DNA of 64,000 bases from Labilibaculum manganireducens (lineage in GTDB: Bacteria; Bacteroidota; Bacteroidia; Bacteroidales; Marinifilaceae). Position 1 is the first letter of the stretch. Every line of letters starts with the position of its first letter. Below are positions 16,771-24,166 of the stretch, in pieces. The position numbers and the translations under genes are program-made. The stretch covers positions 124,001 to 188,000 of the forward strand of contig NZ_MVDE01000005.1 of NCBI RefSeq assembly GCF_002843385.1, written 5' to 3'. A model generated the notes under the pieces. The model was not told the DNA's origin. It saw nothing but the letters and a program-made list of their open reading frames with translations, and did no database searches.

Positions 16771-17547
16771 TTAGAAAATTATACCAACATGAATAGAAAG
16801 TCGATTAATTTCATTTCTTAAATATTCCGTATCGTCTGTATATGTGTTGTGCCATTTTTGCTCCATTTTCTGAAATCGATAACCAATATTTAAAGTAAAA
16901 TTAGTTTTAGAGCTATTTCCTAACACAAAACCAATTCCAGGGTTAATCAACCAGCCACCTTTGGAATCAATATCATTATTCCCATAATAGTAATTTTGCT
17001 CATCCTTATCTTCCAGCGCGAATGAGTATCCCGACTGACAAAACAAAAAGGATTTAATTCCTTTAATTCTGGTATAATATTTAATCTCTCCGAACAAAGG
17101 CATTTGCGCCTCATCAAAAGACTCATAACCAACACCTGCGCCCAGAGAAATCCCATTTTTAAGCAAATAACTTCCCGATAGTAACATACTAAAAGGAGCA
17201 TTGTTTTTATTATCTTTATTTCCAATCAGTGCCCCCATGCGAACTTCATAAAACATTCCCTCATTCTTCATGGGAAGACTATCCTTAGCCGTTTTTTGCA
17301 TTCTTTTAGCCTCAAAGCGTATATCCGCAATATCTTCCATATCGAACTTCCAAAAATTCTTATCTCTGGTCTCCAGTTCAATAAATTCACCAGGAACTTG
17401 TCTGACAATTTTCCCTTTCAGAACGTTACCATTTTTTAAGGTAACTACATCTACATTTCTCTGTGCCATTGTGCCGGCAACAGATAATATAACGAGAGCC
17501 ATTATTAAAATTGGCTTAATTAATACGATAGGAGTCTTCATAATCAT
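16771..17547 (-). CDS. predicted outer-membrane beta-barrel protein with small N-terminal domain
   Basis: This 258-residue protein has a signal peptide (hydrophobic residues about 9-25, cleavage near GTMA/QRN). A short beta domain follows (VVTLKNGNVLKGKIVRQ, residues about 34-80). Then come about eight amphipathic strands with Gly-aromatic turns (SLGAGVGYESFDEA, PGIGFVLGNS) and a C-terminal aromatic (HVGIIF). This fits a porin-like small barrel. The N-terminal LKNGNVLKGKI motif resembles the repeat units of the protein encoded at 36834-38138. The function is unknown. Translation may start at the second Met (residue 3). Confidence 0.65.
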   Translation of the reverse strand: MIMKTPIVLIKPILIMALVILSVAGTMAQRNVDVVTLKNGNVLKGKIVRQVPGEFIELETRDKNFWKFDMEDIADIRFEAKRMQKTAKDSLPMKNEGMFYEVRMGALIGNKDNKNNAPFSMLLSGSYLLKNGISLGAGVGYESFDEAQMPLFGEIKYYTRIKGIKSFLFCQSGYSFALEDKDEQNYYYGNNDIDSKGGWLINPGIGFVLGNSSKTNFTLNIGYRFQKMEQKWHNTYTDDTEYLRNEINRLSIHVGIIF

Positions 17548-17567
17548 GGTTTTGTTTTTCTTATTGA

Positions 17568-17650
17568 TGATGCATCACGGAAATGGTTGCGTTGAATAAA
17601 ACAATAAAAATGAAATAGAAGAACGCAACCCTCTGAACCTATTTGCATCA
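17568..17650. repeat. nested inverted repeats between divergent genes
   Basis: Two dyads lie one inside the other: TGATGCA (17568-17574) with TGCATCA (17644-17650), and GGTTGCGTT (17585-17593) with AACGCAACC (17622-17630). They occupy the gap between the barrel gene (start 17547, minus) and the LVIVD lipoprotein gene (start 17693, plus). They could be an operator for both genes or leader RNA structure. Confidence 0.55.
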
Positions 17651-17692
17651 TGAAATAAAACAAACCATTAAATCGGTTTTAAATAAATTCAC

Positions 17693-18976
17693 ATGAAAAC
17701 TATAAAACATTTCGCCTTCCTATCTGTGCTTATTTTACTATGTACAGTAATTTGGTCTTGCGAAGATAAATTAGAGCATGAATACACAATAAATGAACCT
17801 GTATACCTGCCAACTGAAGAGTTTAAGAGTGCTGTTAAGACAGAAAGTGCCAAAGAAATGTTGGTTACCGGAAAAATCTATTTCTATCAAGATTATATTT
17901 TAGTAAATGAGAAATTCGAAGGAATTCATGTTATCGATAATTCGGATCCAACCAAACCGATCAACTCAAAATTTATCTCTATTCCCGGAAACATCGACAT
18001 GGCAGTAAAAGATGATGTTTTGTATGCTGACTCTTACACCGACTTAATTGCAATAAACATCAGTGATATCAATACCATTTCAATAGAAAAACGATTCGCC
18101 GATATTTTCCCTTTTTCTTTACCACCAACCGACAATAATTACCGAATTGGGCAAATTGATCCTGAAAAAGGCGTAGTAGTTGGTTGGAAAGTGAAAAGAA
18201 TCAGTGAAAAATACGAGGAACCTAAATACTATCCTTACTATGATGATGTAATGTTTTCAGACGCATCAAACTCTGCAGGTGTTAAAGCTACTGGTGGTGG
18301 AACGGGAAAAGCCGGCTCTATGGCTAAATTCATGATAAATTCGAACACCCTTTATACGCTTGACTCCAGCTCATCACTTCGATTGTTTGACATCTCCAAT
18401 CCGGATCAAATATCGAAAAATGGACAATTAAACGTTGGATGGGGAATGGAAACATTATTTGTTCATGAATCAAACCTCTTTATAGGAGCTAGAAATGGCA
18501 TGTATATTTTCGATATCACAAACCCATTTTCACCCCAATTGGTTTCTCAATATTCTCATTTTATGAGTTGCGCCCCAGTGGTGGTGCACAATGATTTGGC
18601 ATACATCACACTTCGTGCTGGAAATTTTTGCGGACAAAATACCAGTCAGCTGGATGTTGTCGACTTGAGTGACATCACTGCTCCCACATTGCTAAAATCA
18701 TACAGTATGGAAAATCCGTACGGATTGGGTATTGATGATGATATGTTGTTTGTTTGCGATGGAACTGCCGGATTGAAGATTTACGATGCCTCGGATCCCT
18801 TAAATTTAGGTTCCAATTTAGTGAAAGTATACTCTGATATGAATCCTTATGATGTTATTCCTTTGGGCAATGTACTGGTTGTTATCGGAACGGAAGGTTT
18901 GTTTCAATACGATTACTCGGATATTAATAACATTCAATTACTTAGTTATATTACCATTGCTGCAAAAGTAGATTAA
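17693..18976 (+). CDS. LVIVD-repeat surface lipoprotein, predicted beta-propeller
   Basis: The 427-residue protein has a lipoprotein signal with the cysteine in VIWSCEDK (Cys23). Several LVIVD-type repeats follow, each with a strand pair ending in a phrase like HVIDNSDPTKP, RLFDISNPDQI, YIFDITNPFSPQLVSQY, DVVDLSDITAPTLLKSY and KIYDASDP. The repeats should fold into a beta-propeller displayed on the outer membrane or cell surface. Such proteins probably bind ligands or partners and have no known enzyme activity. It has its own terminator. A nested dyad lies upstream. Confidence 0.8.
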   Translation: MKTIKHFAFLSVLILLCTVIWSCEDKLEHEYTINEPVYLPTEEFKSAVKTESAKEMLVTGKIYFYQDYILVNEKFEGIHVIDNSDPTKPINSKFISIPGNIDMAVKDDVLYADSYTDLIAINISDINTISIEKRFADIFPFSLPPTDNNYRIGQIDPEKGVVVGWKVKRISEKYEEPKYYPYYDDVMFSDASNSAGVKATGGGTGKAGSMAKFMINSNTLYTLDSSSSLRLFDISNPDQISKNGQLNVGWGMETLFVHESNLFIGARNGMYIFDITNPFSPQLVSQYSHFMSCAPVVVHNDLAYITLRAGNFCGQNTSQLDVVDLSDITAPTLLKSYSMENPYGLGIDDDMLFVCDGTAGLKIYDASDPLNLGSNLVKVYSDMNPYDVIPLGNVLVVIGTEGLFQYDYSDINNIQLLSYITIAAKVD

Positions 18977-18998
18977 ACCATTAACTTCAATAAACAAC

Positions 18999-19030
18999 AA
19001 AGCTTGCTTCATTTGAGGCAAGCTTTTCTT
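18999..19030 (+). terminator. terminator after the LVIVD lipoprotein gene
   Basis: AAAGCTTGC (18999-19007) pairs with GCAAGCTTT (19018-19026), followed by TCTTTTC. It begins 22 bp after the stop. Confidence 0.8.
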
Positions 19031-19048
19031 TTCGTTGGAAATAGCAGC

Positions 19049-19263
19049 CTATTCTTTATTACCACCCAATAGGCGAATTACCTGCAGAATCTCACTAATC
19101 TGAACCAATCGATCGATTTGAATACTTGTTTTTTTAAAGGTGTTGCAGATGCCGTTTAGGCTTAAACCAAGTTTTTTAGCCATTGCAGATATGCTCACTT
19201 CCTGCTTTTTCATTTCTGATAAGATCAGCTCTCGTTGATAGGGGTAGTTTTATTCGAAGTCAT
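19049..19263 (-). pseudogene. small XRE-like helix-turn-helix regulator gene with an apparent 1-bp frameshift
   Basis: From the ATG at 19211-19213 the frame gives a 54-residue product: MKKQEVSISAMAKKLGLSLN, then GICNTFKKTSIQIDRLVQIS, then EILQVIRLLGGNKE. The SISAMAKKLGLSLNGICNTF stretch is a helix-turn-helix; the end EILQVIRLLGG is typical of small XRE-type proteins. The same frame remains open upstream (NYPYQRELILSE) but meets a stop before any ATG. The ATG at 19261-19263 in the next frame would reach it if the AAAA run near 19251 had one more A. That would give a 71-residue protein starting MTSNKNYPYQREL. So the gene is either broken by a one-base deletion, mis-sequenced at the homopolymer, or translated from the internal ATG. 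Eight 21-bp repeats lie just upstream. Confidence 0.65.
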
Positions 19264-19298
19264 ACTTAAATGCATCGATTATATTTTACATTTTGTAA

Positions 19299-19466
19299 TA
19301 ACTATTCGACTTAAACGGTAATTAATTATCCTATTATGGTAATAAAATACACTTATACTGAAATATATTACAGTAATAGTTTCTTAGCTTACAATTATAT
19401 GGTGTTAGAATATATTAATATGGTGATAGATTACATTCCTATGGTAGTATAATGCATTCCTATGGT
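19299..19466. repeat. eight tandem 21-bp imperfect repeats upstream of the HTH gene
   Basis: Read on the minus strand, eight consecutive blocks of exactly 21 bp begin at 19466, 19445, 19424, 19403, 19382, 19361, 19340 and 19319. Five start ACCATA and one ACCG; the other two have lost the motif. A rough consensus is ACCATAnnAnTGTAATnTAT plus one base. The period equals two turns of B-DNA, which puts the ACCATA boxes on one face of the helix. The array ends 35 bp before the first possible start of the HTH gene. It looks like an operator or iteron-type protein-binding array. Confidence 0.75.
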
Positions 19467-19680
19467 GGTAGTATTCGTTATTCATAAATAATATTTGACT
19501 AATTACTGATATGGGTAATTGGGTTAGGGATTGAAGAGGAAACCCCACAGCGATGCTAAAATTGACAAATAGGTGAAATTGTGATTCTAAAGAAGAATGC
19601 CGGTAAATTAACTAAAGATAAGAACCTGAGCGAGGAGTTGGAACGAAAAGCCCGCCCTGAAAGTGAACCCCCTGATTATA
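19467..19680. other. intergenic stretch without a recognised gene
   Basis: Between the repeat array and the ppdK terminator there is no start codon followed by a sensible frame. A plus-strand frame from about 19568 reads a Lys/Glu-rich peptide without a start and runs into the terminator. It may be decayed coding sequence, but I cannot name its source. Confidence 0.5.
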
Positions 19681-19683
19681 AAA

Positions 19684-19715
19684 CACGAAAGGCTGCCCCG
19701 AGGGACAGCCTTTCT
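19684..19715 (-). terminator. terminator after ppdK
   Basis: GAAAGGCTG and CAGCCTTTC pair on either side of a 10-nt GC-rich centre. It lies 22 bp after the ppdK stop. The 3' flank on the minus strand is only partly T-rich. Confidence 0.75.
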
Positions 19716-19736
19716 ATATATTGAGAATGAATTCTC

Positions 19737-22457
19737 TTAGTTTTGCTTCAAGTTTGCTTGAGCTGCAGCTAAACGTGCAATAGGTACACGGAAAGGAGAA
19801 CAAGAAACGTAATCCATACCCACTGAGTTACAGAACTCAACTGAAGATGGCTCACCACCGTGCTCACCACAGATACCTAATTTGATATCAGGACGAGTAG
19901 ATTTTCCTTTTTCACAACCCATACGTACTAATTGACCGATACCTTCCTGATCCAATACTTGGAAAGGATCGTGCTTAAGGATACCTTTTTCAATATAGAT
20001 TGGTAAGAATTTACCAGCATCATCACGAGAATAACCGAATCCCATTTGAGTCAAGTCATTTGTTCCGAAAGAGAAGAATTCAGCATACTCAGCAATTGCA
20101 TCAGCAGTAAGAGCCGCACGAGGAATCTCAATCATAGTACCTACTAAGAAATTAACTTCAACACCTTTCTCAGCGAAAACAGCAGCTGCAGTTTCTCTGA
20201 TGATAGCTTCCTGCATTTGGAATTCTTTCAAAGTTCCGATTAATGGAACCATGATCTCTGGTTTAGGATCTTTTCCTTTAGCTTTCAAATCACAAGCAGC
20301 TTCGATAATAGCACGAGCCTGCATTTCAGTGATTTCAGGATAAGTGTTACCTAAACGACAACCTCTGTGACCTAACATTGGGTTGAATTCATGTAGAGAC
20401 TCAACTTTTGCTTTCACGATAGATACATCGACACCTAATTTTTCAGCCATTTCAATTTGAGAATCCTCATCGTTAGGAGTAAACTCGTGCAATGGTGGAT
20501 CCAGTAAACGGATAGTTACACCAAAACCGTCCATAGCTTCCAAAATTCCCGAGAAATCTTCACGTTGAACAGGAAGTAACTTAGCTAAAGCAGCTTTACG
20601 ACCTTCCACATTTTCTGCAAGAATCATCTCACGCATTTTCCAAATCTTATCGCCTTCGAAGAACATATGCTCTGTACGACAAAGACCAATACCTTTAGCT
20701 CCGAATTCACGGGCAGCTTTAGCATCAGCAGGAGTATCAGCGTTAGTACGAACGTACATACGAGTGTTGTTCTCTGCAACTTCCATCAATTTACCAAAAT
20801 CACCATCTAATGAAGGAGTGATAGTCGCAACTTTACCTTCGTAAACTTTACCGGTAGTACCGTTCAATGAGATAAAATCACCTTCTTTAAAATCAACTCC
20901 ATTGATAGTCATTGATTTTCCTGTTACCAAAACACCAGCAGCAGAAGAAATACAACATTTACCCATACCACGTGCAACTACAGCAGCGTGAGAAGTCATA
21001 CCACCACGTTCAGTTAAAATACCTTCCGCAGCGTACATACCTTTCAAATCTTCAGGAGAAGTTTCGCGACGTACCAAGATTACTTTTTTACCTGCAGCAG
21101 CCCACTCTTCAGCAACTTCAGCAGAGAATACGATTTGACCAGTAGCAGCACCCGGAGAAGCTGGAAGACCTTTAGAAAGTTCTTTTGCAGCATCAATAGC
21201 TGATTGCTCAAATACAGGGTGAAGTAATTCATCCAATTTGTTAGGCTCCTGACGTAAAATTGCAGTTTTCTCATCAATCATACCTTGAGCTAACATATCA
21301 ACAGCCATTTTTACCATAGCTGCACCAGTACGCTTACCATTACGGGTTTGCAACATCCAAAGTTTACCATCCTGAATGGTGAACTCCATATCCTGCATAT
21401 CAGAATAATGATCTTCTAATTTTTGTTGAATTGTATTCAATTCGTTATATAGTTTAGGCATAGCTTCTTCCATAGAAAGGAATTCAGCTTGACGAACTTC
21501 TTCAGAAGTACCGTTACGTTCAGCCCAACGCAATGAACCAACTTTAGTAATCTCAAGAGGAGTACGAACACCTGACACAACATCTTCACCTTGTGCGTTG
21601 ATCAAATACTCACCGTTGAATTGGTCTTCACCGGTAGCAGCATCACGAGAGAAACAAACTCCTGTAGCAGAAGTATCGCCCATGTTACCATATACCATAG
21701 CCTGTACGTTTACAGCAGTACCCCACTCAGAAGGAATATTTTCCATTTTACGGTAAAGAATAGCTCTTTCAGTATTCCATGAATCGAATACAGCACAAAC
21801 AGAACCCCAAAGCTGATCCCAAGGATTAGTAGGGAAATCAACACCAGCGTGCTCACGAACTACTGCTTTGTAACCTTCAACAAGATTTTTAAGGTCTTCA
21901 ACAGTTAATTCTGTATCAACTTTATATCCTTTAGCTGCTTTTAACTCATCCAAAACAACTTCGAATGGGTTGTGATGACCTTCTTCAGCCTCAACACCCA
22001 TAACTACATCACCGTACATGTGAATGAAACGACGATATGAATCGTAAGCAAATTTTTCGTTACCTGATTTTTCAGCAACAATTTTCACGGTATCATCATT
22101 CATACCAAGGTTTAGAACAGTGTTCATCATACCTGGCATAGAAGCACGAGCACCAGAACGAACTGATACCAACAATGGAAACGAACCATCTTTAGCATCG
22201 AATTTAGCGTTCATTGCAACTTCTGTATCTTTCACAGCAGCTTCAACTTGTTCTTTAATCATTGCTACAACAGCATCTTTTCCAAGATTGTTGTAATCAG
22301 TACAAACTTCAGTAGTGATAGTGAAACCTGCAGGTACAGGAACACCAATTAGGTTCATTTCAGCAAGGTTAGCACCCTTACCTCCAAGCAAATTCTTCAT
22401 GTCTGCTTTACCTTCGGCCTTACCGTCACCAAAAGTATAAACGTACTTAGTACTCAT
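19737..22457 (-). CDS. ppdK: pyruvate, phosphate dikinase
   Basis: This 906-residue cytoplasmic enzyme interconverts pyruvate + ATP + Pi and phosphoenolpyruvate + AMP + PPi. The N-terminal ATP-grasp domain shows GGKGANLAEM (residues 26-35) and SVRSGARASMPGMM (98-111). The swivelling phosphohistidine domain has GGMTSHAAVVARGMGKCC with catalytic His at about 490. The C-terminal PEP/pyruvate barrel has GIGLCRTEHMF, RLLDPPLHEF and GTNDLTQMGFGYSRDD, ending with CGEHGG. It follows the DHOD-like and PFOR genes on the same strand, which fits anaerobic PEP/pyruvate metabolism. It has its own promoter about 140 bp upstream. Confidence 0.96.
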   Translation of the reverse strand: MSTKYVYTFGDGKAEGKADMKNLLGGKGANLAEMNLIGVPVPAGFTITTEVCTDYNNLGKDAVVAMIKEQVEAAVKDTEVAMNAKFDAKDGSFPLLVSVRSGARASMPGMMNTVLNLGMNDDTVKIVAEKSGNEKFAYDSYRRFIHMYGDVVMGVEAEEGHHNPFEVVLDELKAAKGYKVDTELTVEDLKNLVEGYKAVVREHAGVDFPTNPWDQLWGSVCAVFDSWNTERAILYRKMENIPSEWGTAVNVQAMVYGNMGDTSATGVCFSRDAATGEDQFNGEYLINAQGEDVVSGVRTPLEITKVGSLRWAERNGTSEEVRQAEFLSMEEAMPKLYNELNTIQQKLEDHYSDMQDMEFTIQDGKLWMLQTRNGKRTGAAMVKMAVDMLAQGMIDEKTAILRQEPNKLDELLHPVFEQSAIDAAKELSKGLPASPGAATGQIVFSAEVAEEWAAAGKKVILVRRETSPEDLKGMYAAEGILTERGGMTSHAAVVARGMGKCCISSAAGVLVTGKSMTINGVDFKEGDFISLNGTTGKVYEGKVATITPSLDGDFGKLMEVAENNTRMYVRTNADTPADAKAAREFGAKGIGLCRTEHMFFEGDKIWKMREMILAENVEGRKAALAKLLPVQREDFSGILEAMDGFGVTIRLLDPPLHEFTPNDEDSQIEMAEKLGVDVSIVKAKVESLHEFNPMLGHRGCRLGNTYPEITEMQARAIIEAACDLKAKGKDPKPEIMVPLIGTLKEFQMQEAIIRETAAAVFAEKGVEVNFLVGTMIEIPRAALTADAIAEYAEFFSFGTNDLTQMGFGYSRDDAGKFLPIYIEKGILKHDPFQVLDQEGIGQLVRMGCEKGKSTRPDIKLGICGEHGGEPSSVEFCNSVGMDYVSCSPFRVPIARLAAAQANLKQN

Positions 22458-22594
22458 AATTATCGCTTTTTAGTTTTAATGTTATTTTCATGCAATAAAT
22501 TAAAGCATTCAATAACAATTATATATTAACTTATAATCTTTAAAAACATAAATTTTCAAGACATTATTCAATAATACGCCCTGAAAATTGTACA

Positions 22595-22602
22595 CAAAAG
22601 TA
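22595..22602 (-). promoter_or_regulatory. probable -7 element of the ppdK promoter
   Basis: On the minus strand TACTTTTG matches TAnnTTTG exactly. No clear TTTG lies 19 bases upstream. It would give a leader of about 130 nt before the ppdK start. Confidence 0.45.
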
Positions 22603-22729
22603 GTGTTCTTTTTTTTAAAAAGGAAGTAAAGGACTGACAATCTAACTGTCTTTTTCCAAATGATTTAGACTTTTATTTTTCAAACGTTTGCAGCGCATTT
22701 ACACACTCTTTTACGGAAGGTTATTCCAT

Positions 22730-22760
22730 AAAAACAGCCGATCTTTTGATCGGCTGTTTC
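22730..22760 (-). terminator. terminator after the DHOD-like gene
   Basis: AAACAGCCGATC and GATCGGCTGTTT form a perfect 12-bp stem around TTTT, 18 bp after the stop at 22778. This separates the gene from ppdK. The stretch 22458-22777 holds this hairpin, the ppdK promoter element and no gene. Confidence 0.9.
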
Positions 22761-22777
22761 ATCAAATTATCAAACCT

Positions 22778-23791
22778 TTATCTCATTGGATACTTATTAA
22801 TTATTTCTTCAGGATGAAGAATAAAATCCAAATATTGTGCTCTGTAATAAATATCAGAAGCTTTTAATTCATTATCGGACAGTTTACCTCTGAATTCGTC
22901 AATACTTTTGTATCCCTTTTTATCCATCCACTGCTCCAGTTCCGAAAGAACCTGTGCGATGTATGAAGGATCATTCTTGTAAAGTGCACTAACCATCTGA
23001 ACAACACCGGCACCACTCAGCAGCATTTGTACAACATCTTCTGCTGTGTAGAGTCCATTTGTCCCGCATAACCCGCCGGCAATCTTTTTATATAACAAAC
23101 CAACATAACGTAATCCCAATTTATAATCCCCTTGATGACTCAAATTAAAATTAGTGACATGACGCTCTGTATGAATATCAATTTCCGGTTGAAATAAACG
23201 ATTAAACAATACAAAAGCAGAAGCTCCAGCCTGATCTAAACGATTCACAAAATTCAATGTATTTGTATAGTACGGACTTAACTTTATACAAAAGGGAATT
23301 GACAATCTCTTTTTAAGAGTTTTAACAATTTCCACTTTCTCATCTTCCAATTGAGCGGCTGTTTTATCTACAGTCCCCGGCATTTGGTAAAAATTCAATT
23401 CCAAAGCATCCACCCCGGCATCTTCCAATTGCTTGGCGTAATCGAACCAGGTAACATCGTAAATACAATTTAAACTGGCAATTACAGGAATACTAACTGC
23501 CTTCTTTACATCAGACAACTTCATGATATGAGCCTTGGCACCAGCATGCTCAATTGCAGGGAAAATGGAGGTCATTTCTGCATTTCTATCTGTGTACTCA
23601 TCAAGTTCGTCGGCTAATTGCGCTCGTTCCATTTGAATTTGCTCTTCGAAAAGAGATTTGTAAACAATTGCTGCGGCTCCCGCTCTTTCCAATTCCTGAG
23701 CTCCTTCTACGGTAGCCGAAAGGGTGCATGCTCCAACAATTATGGGATTTTTAAGTTGCAATCCCATGAATTCAACGTTTAAATTTGCCAT
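22778..23791 (-). CDS. dihydroorotate dehydrogenase-like flavoprotein
   Basis: This 337-residue TIM-barrel protein belongs to the class 1 DHOD superfamily, which binds FMN. It opens with NVEFMGLQLKNPIIVGACTL, has IPVIASLNCIYD (near 100), LELNFYQMPG, IPFCIKLSPYYTN with the conserved Lys, and the phosphate-binding GLCGTNGLYTAEDVVQMLLSGAGVVQ. The C-terminal tail (residues about 270-337) is longer than in PyrD. Such stand-alone copies often neighbour PFOR genes in anaerobes, as here, so the substrate may not be dihydroorotate. It may act as a PFOR-associated redox protein; this is inference. Confidence 0.8.
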   Translation of the reverse strand: MANLNVEFMGLQLKNPIIVGACTLSATVEGAQELERAGAAAIVYKSLFEEQIQMERAQLADELDEYTDRNAEMTSIFPAIEHAGAKAHIMKLSDVKKAVSIPVIASLNCIYDVTWFDYAKQLEDAGVDALELNFYQMPGTVDKTAAQLEDEKVEIVKTLKKRLSIPFCIKLSPYYTNTLNFVNRLDQAGASAFVLFNRLFQPEIDIHTERHVTNFNLSHQGDYKLGLRYVGLLYKKIAGGLCGTNGLYTAEDVVQMLLSGAGVVQMVSALYKNDPSYIAQVLSELEQWMDKKGYKSIDEFRGKLSDNELKASDIYYRAQYLDFILHPEEIINKYPMR

Positions 23792-24166
23792 ATTATTTTC
23801 GATTTTAAATTTCTGTTCTTACTAAATTTAATAAATGAACTTGATATATTCAACCAAAAATCAAATTTAATAATCTGAAAATCAATATAAAACAATTTAA
23901 AGCCCACAAATAAAGGACTTGCGAGTCTTATTAGAAATAATACAACTAAAAAAAATCCCGTCTCCTAATTATCCTCTCATTTCAATACCTACAGATTATA
24001 TCAGCTGGGACGTACTAATATAGTCTGATCATGTTACACTTCTCTTTATACAACATAATAAGCAGAGAGGCATCAAGCAAATATTTCTATTGGTCACAAT
24101 CCCTAAACACGCATAAAAAAAGGGGCTCCAAACTGGAACCCCTTCACTATATATTCAGAATAATGC
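23792..24166. other. intergenic region between nifJ and the DHOD-like gene
   Basis: This 375-bp, AT-rich stretch holds the nifJ terminator at its upper end (24113-24143) and presumably the promoter of the DHOD-like gene. I see no credible coding frame in it. Confidence 0.6.
24113..24143 (-). terminator. terminator after nifJ
   Basis: On the minus strand AAGGGGTTCC pairs with GGAGCCCCTT around AGTTT and is followed by a run of T. It lies 24 bp after the nifJ stop. Confidence 0.85.

Noticed and set aside
19299-19466. Repeat array considered as a CRISPR
   Set aside because: The repeats are directly adjacent with no unique spacers, differ from each other, and no cas gene is near.
19568-19732. 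Plus-strand Lys/Glu-rich frame that might be a transposase fragment
   Set aside because: It has no start, overlaps the ppdK terminator and stop region, and no transposase motif could be named.
21080-21277. Antisense and other-frame open frames within ppdK and nifJ
   Set aside because: They fall within strongly conserved long genes and have no family features.
22458-24166. Rex operator (TTGTGAA-N4-TTCACAA type) near the ppdK and DHOD-like promoters
   Set aside because: No convincing dyad of this type was found by eye.
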